Shown piece after piece: positions 31,283 to 40,054 of a DNA stretch of 64,000 nt (positions are counted from its first letter, which is position 1; each line of letters opens with the position of its first letter). A program made the position numbers and the translations under genes. The stretch is taken from NCBI GenBank assembly GCA_011947345.1, contig JAAVTG010000473.1:124001-188000 (forward strand), given 5' to 3'. The notes below the pieces were generated by a model. That model was not told where the DNA came from and searched no databases. It saw nothing but the letters and a program-made list of their open reading frames with translations. Origin of the DNA: Phytophthora quininea (Eukaryota > Oomycota > Peronosporomycetes > Peronosporales > Peronosporaceae).

Positions 31283-31651
31283 TCACTGCAGCGCCAAGCT
31301 GTGGAGGATGGTAGCCTCCAATGTTGCGTTCTCTTGGAGAAGCTGGTCGGCAGCGGCTTGGAGCGCCGAGACGGACGACTTTTGCGCTCGCGATAGCGGC
31401 GCTGGCGAAGATTCTGGAGCTGCCGCACGTGGAGCAGCCTGGCAGCACGCATGGCACACCTTAGTACAGGCTAGCAATGGTAAAAATGCGTGCATTGCTC
31501 ACCTGTCGATGCTGGTCGTCTTGCTCTGCTGCTGCTCGCGCTCTTTCTTCCGCTTCTTGGTTGCAGGCGAGCGTGTCGCCTGGCTGCGAGTGCGAGGACC
31601 GCCGACTTCCGCGGGCTTGCACAGGATGAACGCCAGTGACATGGGTCCCAT
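31283..31651 (-). CDS. Small bZIP-like protein, two exons, with a frame break
   Basis: Exon 1 is complement(31503-31651) (MGPMSLAFILCKPAEVGG, then KKRKKEREQQQSKTTSID). A 43-base GTGAGC...CTAAG intron follows and exon 2 is complement(31283-31459). Exon 2 carries a basic region LQNLRQRRYRERK followed, in another frame, by SVSALQAAADQLLQENATLE, a short zipper with Leu-rich spacing and the E-N-x-x-L-E often found in bZIPs. One added T in the run at 31380-31383 (A on the coding strand) joins the halves as RYRERKKSSVSALQ. The total is about 109 residues. The basic region lacks the usual N-x2-A-A-x2-S/C-R, having Q-R-R-Y-R instead. Nuclear DNA binding is inferred; the short zipper may need a partner. 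Confidence 0.65.
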
Positions 31652-32208
31652 CTTGGCTGACGTTGACGACGAGAAAGACTTACAGCGGCAGCGGAGAGGA
31701 CTGCATTGCCTTTCGGGGCAAACACTTCAATCCAAGCTCAGCTCGTGAACCCACCTTATGGAACAGCTGCTCCCTGATTCAGCGTCATCGTCAAATCGCC
31801 AATACAAAGCCAAATGTGTTCGGTTGGGAAAGCGGCGTGAACTGAACGTCGTCATTGGCGCAACGTTCCAATCCCCGTCCAAAGCGATCGTTGCGAATTT
31901 GCACGGAATCGTCCGAAACCGTCCTGCGAGAGTTGATCGCCCCCTGCGCAAACCGCATCGTTTTTCGCGGGCGCCGGTCACGCGTAATGGCTGGGCGCCT
32001 CGCTTGCAAAGATAATTGCTGAGCTTGCAAGAGAGCACCAAGACACCTGCCGACAAGATGACGTCGCCCCAAGACGCGGCCGCCGCGACGCCCACGCGCG
32101 CGGAGCTGCCGTGCGCGCTGCGCACCTGCGGCGTGGTCGGCGCCAGCAGCAGCGCGCGCAGCTGCAACGTCCACACCCGCCAAGCACGCGAGCAGCAGCG
32201 AGAGCGAC
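31652..32208. other. Upstream region of the nuclear-type unknown gene
   Basis: This is promoter space between the bZIP-like gene (minus) and the next gene (plus). From 32058 an ATG frame (MTSPQDAAAATPTRAELPC) is open for ~140 residues but in a different frame from the gene at 32209; it may be part of a 5' leader or an extra exon. No other coding content is convincing. Confidence 0.35.
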
Positions 32209-34551
32209 ATGCGCAGCCAGACGTGCGTCGAGTTCCTGCACATTATGAAGGAGTTCAGCGAGAGCTCGTGCGACGCCAACGAGACGGCGCAGCGCGTGGA
32301 CTCGCTCGCGAGCCAGGACGAGCAACTGCTGCGACTGTTCCCGCTGACGCGGTCGCCCGGCGCGCAGGACGGCGCCGAGCGGATAGTGGACAACGACACG
32401 GAGATGGAGAGCCCCGACGAGCTGCAGCGCTGGATGGAACTCGACCTGGGCGACCTGGACCACCACCACATGGACGTGTTTGACTTCCAGCAACATCCGC
32501 AGCCGCAGCCGCAGCCGCAGCCGCTGGAGCTGAGCGAGATTGCCTCGGAGGCAACGGCAACGGCCACGCCCGTGGTGCCGCCCACGGCCTCGCCATTTAT
32601 GAAGAAAGGAACCGCAGGCTTCCTCGCGCAAAAGAACACTCAAGAAACGGCCACAGCCAGCTATCTCCGAGGACAGCAGAAACCGGTGCACACATCGAGC
32701 AGCAGCGAAAACTCGCCGCTAAGCAAAGTCTGTGACAGCAGTGCTGTTTGAAGACGACGAGGAAGACGAATTGGAGATGGTGCTGGGTGGAGCGGCGTTG
32801 CCAGCCGGCCCGCCGCTGAAGCGTGCCAAGATCTCCCGCCCGACCACAGCACATGACCTACATGTGCCCCCACGGAAAGCTGAAGAAGACACCGAGTCAA
32901 CAAAGACTGATGAGGATGAAGAAGGCAACGTATGGGGCATGGAGGCCGATGGCTACGAGCACGATTTGCTTTCGTCTATTGACCACGCCGTGCTCTGCGA
33001 TCGCGAGAATCGGTTCCTGCAGTGGGACTTGAACGTCGCGGCGCAGCACCAAAGCCAACATCAAGAGCAGCATCGACAACAACCAGTGAACGGCCTCCCG
33101 CACAACGCCGTAATTTCTTCTGGTATGGCCGCCTCTCGTGGTGTGCGGAATGCCAACACCGCAAGCGCGTCCACGAGTCCTGCTGCAAGTTCTATCCCGG
33201 GAAACCTCACAGCGATCCAAACGCACCGCTTGGACCATGAAAAGATGGTCATGGCGTCAAGCCCGGTCAGTAGCAAGAGTCCGTCCAACGTAGACATCGT
33301 GGAGGACTGGAACAGCCTCGATTTCGGCACGTTCCAGAACCGGACAGTGAGTCACATTCTGAGTTCGTGCTTGCACAAGAGGAAACTGCATCATCCGTAC
33401 AAGAACCAGGTGCAGCTTGTGAACTTTAGCGTTCCTGGAGCCGAGAATGACGGTGCTTCAAGCCGTGGTGCTAGCCCACATGCGCGCCAACTAGGTGGAT
33501 CCTTGGCAACAAGCCTTGCCTTTGGTGGCCAACAAAATGGTTCTTTCAATGGTCCGGATGGGCTCAATGGCTTTGTGCCATTGCTCGCGACTGGCCATGA
33601 CAATGGCATGAAATCCCCAAAAGGTGATAAGAAGATACCCAAGAAGCGCGAAGAACGCAAGCGGTTAATGACCCTCAAGATGCAAGAAACCTTTGCAGAC
33701 TTGGAAGGAACGTTTACGGAGCAGGACCTGGATGTGAAGGGCATCGTCGGCCCCGGGGCGTCGCTATCAAAAATGGCGCTGTCGAAACTGGAGAATTTGC
33801 CGCTGCCCGACTTGACAAATCTACCTGCCGATCTGCGCGAGCTCAAGAGGAAGATTGAGGCTACTGAGCACAAGGTGGAAGGCACGAAGCACCGTCACCG
33901 CAAGGGAGGCCCGTGCCCTCGTTGTCAAGTGCAGAATCAGTTGCGTGCCGCTAAACGTGCCTACCACAAGCGGGCTGTGGCTCACAAAAGCTGCCGCACA
34001 TGGTGGTGAGTGCTGTTAACGACGAGGCACAAGAAGCAGCAAATGCCCAGGCAGCGGCTGCTGCTACGCTGGAACTCGCGGGCAGTGTTACGCAAGCGCT
34101 CAAGGCTTCTGCTGCAGTTGCGTCGCGCAAGAACAGCACTGCTGGTGGCCACAACGTCTCTGTTAAGGTCACCCCTCTTAGTGGCTCGACGTCCGCCAAG
34201 GCTTCCGCTGCGCTGGCGAGTGTGACGGCACTTACGAGTGGGGCGTTGAAACAAGTGCAACAGTCGACGGTGCCCTCGGTGGCGTCGCCGTCCGGTTCAT
34301 TGTGCTCCACCACGACCGTGGGGTCCACAAGCGGTTCGTCGTCGTCCTCTTCCGGCGGCGCTTCTCCTCCACCTCCGTCGTCTGGCACGTCCTACCAGGC
34401 GCGCGTGCTCGGTCCGTGTGGGAAGGCGTCGTCTTCTGCGATGCCATTTTCGTCACCATCGTCCTCCGTTTCACCAGCATCGGCGTCGAACCCATCGTCT
34501 CCCGAGACGGCATCCCGACAATTGCAGCACGTGACCGTGTCTTCTGGCTAA
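32209..34551 (+). CDS. Large nuclear-type protein of unknown family, with two frame breaks
   Basis: About 780 residues in three frame segments. The start is MRSQTCVEFLHIMKEFSESS, followed by acidic and Gln/Pro repeats (QPQPQPQPLEL), acidic FEDDEEDELEMVLGG, basic PPLKRAKISRP (a nuclear-localisation-like patch), a conserved-looking core (TVSHILSSCLHKRKLHHPYK), KIPKKREERKRLMTLKMQE, and a basic helix ending GGPCPRCQVQNQLRAAKRAY before a Ser/Ala-rich tail. The segments join if one A of 32725-32727 is surplus and one A is added at 33986-33989. I do not recognise a domain. The mix of acidic, Gln-rich and basic blocks suggests a transcription or chromatin factor; a CPRC pair is the only metal-binding hint. 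Confidence 0.65.
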
Positions 34552-34886
34552 AAGACACCTTGTGGCATTGTGGAGCAGCAATAAGGGTGAAGCAGTCGGC
34601 TGGCGCAGCGCACTGGAGCCACGGCGTATTTATTAAGTGTATCAGAGCTCCCCATCATACGCCACGCGCTACTTGCGTTGCTCTCGGAGACGTCCGATAG
34701 TTGTTGTATAGCAGACGAGAGCTGGACCAGAGTCAAGTAGGGAAGGGATTTGAGAGCTTCCGGCGCGCTTCTGTAGAGTGCGAAGGTGACGGCGGCATAA
34801 AGACTACAAAAAATAGAGAAATCCCCAGATTCTAGAGCCTCCATCGAAGCCGACACTTATTGATATACATGATGCATCGCGAACGC
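34552..34886. other. Convergent 3' intergenic region
   Basis: This is sequence between the stop of the nuclear-type gene and the end of Nop16. No gene features seen. Confidence 0.4.
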
Positions 34887-35387
34887 TCACTGCTCTTGCT
34901 GGGGCTGCTTGTTAATGATGTTGGCGTCCAGCAATGCCAGCCGAGCGCACCGACGCCGCAGCTTCTTCTCCGTCCACTGCATATTGTTCGTCTTGATGTC
35001 GCGCTCCATCTTCTTGTAGTCCTCGCCGTATTTGGCAATGAGCTTGCGGAGGTACTTGGCCTCCTCCTCGGACACGTAGTTTTCCACACGCTTGGGGTTG
35101 CGCTCGCCCAGAAAGTCACTGTCGGGCACTTCAAAGAGCCGGGCCTCGTCGGCCGCCTCCAGCGTGCCCTCGGCGCCAGCGATGCTTCGGCGGATCTCGT
35201 GGAAGTCGTTCGGGTTGGTCTGCAGCCCCAGCTTGGCGTAGTTCTGGCGCGTGGTGAGGTTGTGGTCCCACACCTCCTGCACCTTGGGGTCGCGCACGTA
35301 GCGCGTCTTGTACCTGCGGATCGGCTTCTGCTTGCGGCGCAGGGGCACCTTGCCGCGTCGCTTGATCGAGGTTCCTAGGCGGGGCAT
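34887..35387 (-). CDS. NOP16: Nop16, ribosome biogenesis protein
   Basis: 166 residues, with the typical basic opening MPRLGTSIKRRGKVPLRRKQ, then RDPKVQEVWDHNLTTRQNYAKLGL, which is the Nop16 signature (W-D-x3-T-x2-Q-N-Y-x2-L-G-L). The end has NYVSEEEAKYLRKLIAKYGE and DYKKMERDIKTNNMQWTEKK, the conserved C-terminal block in which Y-G-x-D-Y-x-x-M-x-R-D is the hallmark. Nop16 is a nucleolar factor of 60S subunit assembly. The gene is intronless, intact and of normal length. It is divergent from folylpolyglutamate synthase, about 200 bases away, so the two may share a promoter. Confidence 0.93.
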   Translation of the reverse strand: MPRLGTSIKRRGKVPLRRKQKPIRRYKTRYVRDPKVQEVWDHNLTTRQNYAKLGLQTNPNDFHEIRRSIAGAEGTLEAADEARLFEVPDSDFLGERNPKRVENYVSEEEAKYLRKLIAKYGEDYKKMERDIKTNNMQWTEKKLRRRCARLALLDANIINKQPQQEQ

Positions 35388-35589
35388 GGTCGTCTGCAGT
35401 TGTTGTTGCAGTTGTGTGGCGTGGTGCGTCGGCTCCGTGCCAGCCAGTCACCAAGGTCTCTATATTGTCACTATCGGTTCAAGTTGTTAAATAGACCTTC
35501 TTGGATAATGAAATCATTCTCTGGTAGCCTTGCTATAACGACTTCTTATGATAAGGACATCCCGTTCCTGAGAGGCTTCTCATTGGCTG

Positions 35590-37346
35590 ATGATAAGAGC
35601 AGCTCCTTCGCGTCAGAGTTCGGCCAGTGATCAAAGTGAGCCGATGGCGGAGACGACAGCATGCGCGTCCATGGAGCCTCCCGCGAAGGCTGCTCCATCT
35701 GTGGCTAGCAGCGCCACCTCCGCGCCGAGCAGCCCCACGAGCAGCGCAAGCGCGGACGCCGCTGACCTCAGCCACCAGGTGCAGGCAGCACTGACGAAGC
35801 TGCTAGGCGTGAGCTCTGCCTTCAAGGACCTGCAGCCGGGCAAGGACACGCAGGTATCGACGCGCGAGGAGACCATCCAGATGATGCAGCACTATCTAAA
35901 GCGGCTGAAGATGGACCACGTCGTGGACAGTAGCTCGCCGAGAGCGCTTTCGGTCGTGCATGTGGCCGGCACCAAAGGCAAAGGCTCCACCTGCGCCATG
36001 GTGGAGCGCATCCTGCGCCAGGCGGGCTACAAGACGGGTCTGTTCACGTCTCCCCACCTGGTGACGCCCTGCGAGCGCTTGCGCATCAACGGCAAACCAA
36101 TCGCCGACGACGTGTTCCTGCGCCACTTCCATGCCGTGTGGGACGGACTAGAGCAGACCCAGAACGAGAGCGGACCGTACCCGCCTATGGCCTGGTTCTT
36201 CCGCTTCCTGACGCTCATGGCGTTGCATCTCTTCGATGATGAGCAGGTTGATGTGGCCATCTTGGAGGTCGGACTCGGCGGACGTTTGGACGCCACCAAT
36301 GTGTTTCGCAAACCCGTGGCGTGCGGCATCTCGACCCTTGACCTCGACCACACGCAGGTGCTCGGAGAGACGCTGGACCTGATCGCGTACGCCAAGGCTG
36401 GCATCTTCAAACCTGGCGTACCGGCGTTCACCACTGCACAGGAGCCGGTTGCGATGCAGATGCTGGAGAAGTGTGCTGCGGACACTGGAACCCCGTTGAT
36501 GCTTGTGCCGACGCTGGATGGATTTGGCCCTGACGGAGCAAATTGCAAGCTTGGCATGCATGGAGACTACCAACGCACGAACGCGGGCTTGCAGCGGCGC
36601 TGGCAGCTACTTGGTTGCGCAACAAGCACGGTGACAACATCGATACACCACTCGATTTAAATGACGCGCTTGAGCCTGTGGTGAAGGAGGGCCTGAAGAA
36701 CGCGTTTTGGCCCGGTCGAGCGCAGTTGTGGGAAGATGAAGCGCACAAGATGCGGTTCTACATTGATGGAGCTCACACGTTGCGCAGTCTCGAGTGTTGC
36801 TCCGATTGGTTTCGCCAGGCCGCATCGCGAACAACACCCGCCGATAAGCGCGTGCTCATATTTACGATCCACCATGAGCGCAACGTCGCGCACCTGTTTG
36901 CCCCGCTGCTGAAGCAACACTTCGACCGTGTATACTTTTGCCCTACAAGTTCTTCGCGTCCGAGCTTGGCTAAGGTGCACACTTTCTCAGAGGCGCTCGA
37001 GATCGCAGGCTTCCACAAGGTGGTGTCGGAGTTCTCGTCTGAGGAGCTTGTGGCGCTAGACAACGTTGAGGAGGAAGCGCACCCGTGGCAGACGACGCTT
37101 TCACGTATATGGAGCGGACTGAAGACGCACGTGATCGGCGAAGACCAAAGCAAGTGCTCTGTTGCAGTCAAGGACTCGGTGGTGGACTGCATAAATGAGC
37201 TGCGTCGGCTGTCGGAGGATGCCGAGGTTTCGTTGCTGGAGAAAGAGACAGAAAGTGAGCAGTGGGACGAGAACTGGAGTGTTCTCGTGACGGGGTCGTT
37301 GTACCTGGCCGGCGAGGCCCTGGACTTCCTTGGCTGGCAAGAGTAA
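35590..37346 (+). CDS. FPGS: Folylpolyglutamate synthase, with a frame break
   Basis: Mur-ligase-type motifs in order: VAGTKGKGSTCAMVERILRQ (P-loop), TGLFTSPHLVTPCERLRING, VAILEVGLGGRLDATNVFRK, STLDLDHTQVLGETL, IAYAKAGIFKPGVPAFT, and in the second half MRFYIDGAHTLRSLECC. The enzyme adds glutamates to tetrahydrofolate, keeping folates in the cell and in mitochondria. The two halves meet where one base is missing near 36589-36592 (GGCTTGCAG); with it the frame runs NAGLAAALAATWL. Two in-frame starts exist: 35590 (MIRAAPSRQSSASDQ, basic and Ser-rich, like a mitochondrial presequence) and 35644 (MAETTACASMEPP). TCTCATTGGC at 35578-35587 resembles an initiator. I give the longer form. Confidence 0.9.
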
Positions 37347-37510
37347 GCCTGCAGAAGGTAAGAGCCGTCCGCTTGCAGAAGACGAACCCCATGCAACTCT
37401 CGGTCAAGCATAATTCCTTTAGACGGAGAGGTTCCATGCAGTTCTTCTCAGCAACTACGAGCAAAGATCAATTACACGCAAAGTTGAATTGCTTACTCAT
37501 ACCGAAAACA

Positions 37511-38329
37511 ATGAACATGCTGCTCCTCAGCCTGGCGGCTTCTCTCATCTCAGTCCACGGCTGGCTTCGCGGTGACGACGGGCGTGTCCAATGGGACTAC
37601 AAGTGCAGCTTCCAAGGCCAGGGGCTGGTGGATCTGTCGCCCGAGTCCAGCTCCCGCTGCGGCGAACTGTGTCTCGCTGATGCGTCCTGCTCTCATTGGA
37701 GCTTCTTACCAGAGGACGGAGGCACGTGTAGTCTCCGACGGGGCGCCAGCAACGCAGCCGTGCCGCACTCTACGCGTCTGTGTGGCTACCTTCCGTCCAG
37801 ATTCGCGCTGGACGAGACCAGGGCCTTCGACTTAGGGCTGCACCTCACGTACGACCGGGCAGACTACGATGGACTGGCGGAGGAGGAGGCGGAGACAGCT
37901 CTACGACTGCTCAACTCATTTCGAAGACGGCGGAGGAAGCCCAAGCTCTCACTGGACCCACGACTGATTTTGATGGCCCATGAACTCGCAGCAACTTGTC
38001 GAGCCGTGCCAATCGGTAGCAGTATGCATGCTGGTGATGGGTACGAGCTGCTTCAGCTGCCTGGGTCATTGAGGCCCCGAGGTTTCCACGGTCGAGTGCA
38101 CGCAGTGTCGGTCGCTGCACCGCTGGCCAGCTCAGTGAAACACGCGATCGAGTGGTGGACGAGCAGCGTAGACCCTAAGACTGGTACAAAGCCAGTCTTC
38201 TCTGAAGACGTGGGCGTCGTTGGGTTTGCTAAGCGGAAAATGACTACTACCTGCAAGGAAGAGGCTACAGGCAGCTTTGCTGAAGAGAGTTCGACGGTGT
38301 GGGTGCTGCTACTAGCACAAGCCGATTGA
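37511..38329 (+). CDS. Secreted PAN/Apple plus CAP (SCP/PR-1-like) domain protein
   Basis: 272 residues with signal peptide MNMLLLSLAASLISVHG. Residues ~30-100 form a PAN/Apple-type module with paired cysteines (YKCSFQGQGL, SRCGELCLADASCSHWSFLP, GTCSL). Residues ~135-270 resemble the CAP/SCP fold: LNSFRRRRRKPKLSLDPRLI followed by LMAHELAATC, then HAIEWWTSSVDPKTGTKPVF, DVGVVGFAKRKM and the closing VWVLLLAQ. CAP proteins bind lipids or act in the wall and in host contact; PAN modules bind carbohydrate or protein. Presumably it is secreted to the apoplast or wall. The CAP part is short and lacks an obvious full His/Glu pair set, so activity is uncertain. The gene is intronless and about 160 bases downstream of FPGS. 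Confidence 0.8.
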   Translation: MNMLLLSLAASLISVHGWLRGDDGRVQWDYKCSFQGQGLVDLSPESSSRCGELCLADASCSHWSFLPEDGGTCSLRRGASNAAVPHSTRLCGYLPSRFALDETRAFDLGLHLTYDRADYDGLAEEEAETALRLLNSFRRRRRKPKLSLDPRLILMAHELAATCRAVPIGSSMHAGDGYELLQLPGSLRPRGFHGRVHAVSVAAPLASSVKHAIEWWTSSVDPKTGTKPVFSEDVGVVGFAKRKMTTTCKEEATGSFAEESSTVWVLLLAQAD

Positions 38330-38382
38330 CAAATTCACTAGCTCCAAGACACATCACACTCTTCTTAGAAGAGTCTTCTCGC

Positions 38383-39144
38383 CTACAGAGGGTTAACAGT
38401 CTGCGTGAACTTCACGGCAGCGTGCCAAGCCTTCATCACGGCCGCCTTGGTGGTCGGGTCCTCCAGGTCGCCGCGGTTTACCCAGCCGTGGATCACATCC
38501 GGGAAATCCACAACCTCGCACTGAGCGGCGATGTCACTCTTCGACTTGAGGATTTTCTCGACGCTGCCACCTTCGCGCACAAAGTCTGGATCGTTGCCGG
38601 CGGAAAGCAGAAGCTGAGGGACCGTGATTCGCTCAGCCATTTTGTTGACGGATCCTTCACCATGAATGACGTTCTCCGCATTCCAGCTCGGGTGGAACGA
38701 GATGTGGCCCTTAATCACTGGATTGGGGCGAGCGCTAAGAGCAGCACCAAGGTAGCCGCCCCAGCAGTAGCCGTAGCTACTGATGGTCTCTACTTGCGCC
38801 TCCTGTTGCAGATACGCGATAGCGTCGGTGATTCTCTCCCCAGCGAAATTGTCGAAGCTGTACTTCTTCAGCCAGGTTGGCATGTCACCTTTGTTGTCTG
38901 GGACCTTGTAGTCGCCACCTGCGGCATCCACGACCACAACAGCATAGCCCACTTTCCCCAGAACCTCTGCGTCTTGCTGGATGCGGCCACTGTCGATGCC
39001 AAAGATGTCGGGGAACGCCATCACGCCAGCCTTGGCTGTAGCTGGGCCTGTCACGAACAGTTTGGTTTTGCCGAAGGACTTGATGGTGCCGGCGGCGGGG
39101 GCATTTGCCCTAGCGGGCTCCATATTCACGGGGCAGCAGCTCAT
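38383..39144 (-). CDS. Dienelactone hydrolase family protein, copy 2
   Basis: 253 residues from ATG 39144 (MSCCPVNMEPAR); an upstream in-frame ATG at 39213 is less likely because the paralogue also starts at MSCCP. The triad is complete: SYGYCWGGYLGAAL (Cys), SAGNDPDFVREGG (Asp), FPDVIHGWVNRGD (His). Conserved blocks with copy 1 include TKLFV-T-GPA-T-AKAG and FGIDSGRIQQDAEVLGK. Several loops differ, such as DYKVPDNKGDMPTWLKKYSF, so substrate choice may have diverged. It is convergent with the PAN+CAP gene and the last clearly intact gene before the repeat-rich zone. Confidence 0.9.
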   Translation of the reverse strand: MSCCPVNMEPARANAPAAGTIKSFGKTKLFVTGPATAKAGVMAFPDIFGIDSGRIQQDAEVLGKVGYAVVVVDAAGGDYKVPDNKGDMPTWLKKYSFDNFAGERITDAIAYLQQEAQVETISSYGYCWGGYLGAALSARPNPVIKGHISFHPSWNAENVIHGEGSVNKMAERITVPQLLLSAGNDPDFVREGGSVEKILKSKSDIAAQCEVVDFPDVIHGWVNRGDLEDPTTKAAVMKAWHAAVKFTQTVNPL

Positions 39145-40054
39145 TGTTGGTCGCAAATGCTTGAATGAGGATTTGAAAGAGTGGGAAGCGTGAGGCGGGG
39201 CAATGGTTTGCAATCGGATGGCTACGTGATCGTGCTAGTCGAGTTAGAGAATCATGGGAATATTGAGTCCAATTTGGCACAAGTTGGCTGCCCCAGTTTC
39301 GCCATCGTCGCGCACCAGAAATTATTGCCTGGAAAATCGATAAACAAGCGACCCCAACTGTCAGATCAGTAGTATCTAGAAGACGCGATTTCCTTGTGGC
39401 GAATAATGCGCGCATGCCAGCAACCTTGACCATTTGCAATGATATCGCTGCTGGTTTCTTCAGCAGTCAATAATGCATTTTCACATTCGTCGTCATCACA
39501 AATATGATCTCAAAAACCTCCGGGCAATAGCCGGACGTAAAACTGAAAGTGCCAACTAGTTTGAAGAGCTCCCACCAGTATTAGTGAACTCTCTACAAGT
39601 CCCGATACTGGACAGTCTTTTCGATTGTCTCAAGCTTAATGAAGCATTCACGCCTTCCCCAGACGCACTTTCGTACAAATGCATTCAGCAGGTCTATGGT
39701 GGCATTTTACAACACGCAGGACGCAGAATACATGACAGGAAACCAATGGATCGGTTCGTATACAAATTGCTCACCAGATCGTACTACTGGCGCAAGCCGG
39801 AGGAGTCGATAATTGTTCTGCAACTAACTGCGTAAATCTTTCTCGGATGTAATTCATGCCGGCGTAGAGTCTTTAGCATCAATATAGTATGCATTGGGAA
39901 TGCTGGCGTGCTATTAAGCAGTTTGTTTGGTCGAGCAGTCAAACACTAGATAGGGTGTCTAACCAAGTCGCTGTCTTCGCACAATGAAACTCACCGTCCT
40001 GATCACTCTCACTCGTCCGCCGCAATCATGTTTTTATTCCTCTGGAAGTTTGTT
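39145..40054. other. Transition region, no supported gene
   Basis: Base composition becomes visibly more AT-rich from here on. A plus frame at 39584-39835 (ending YWRKPEESIIVLQLTA) is open for 83 residues but has no family features and no good start. Nothing else is recognisable. Confidence 0.35.
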
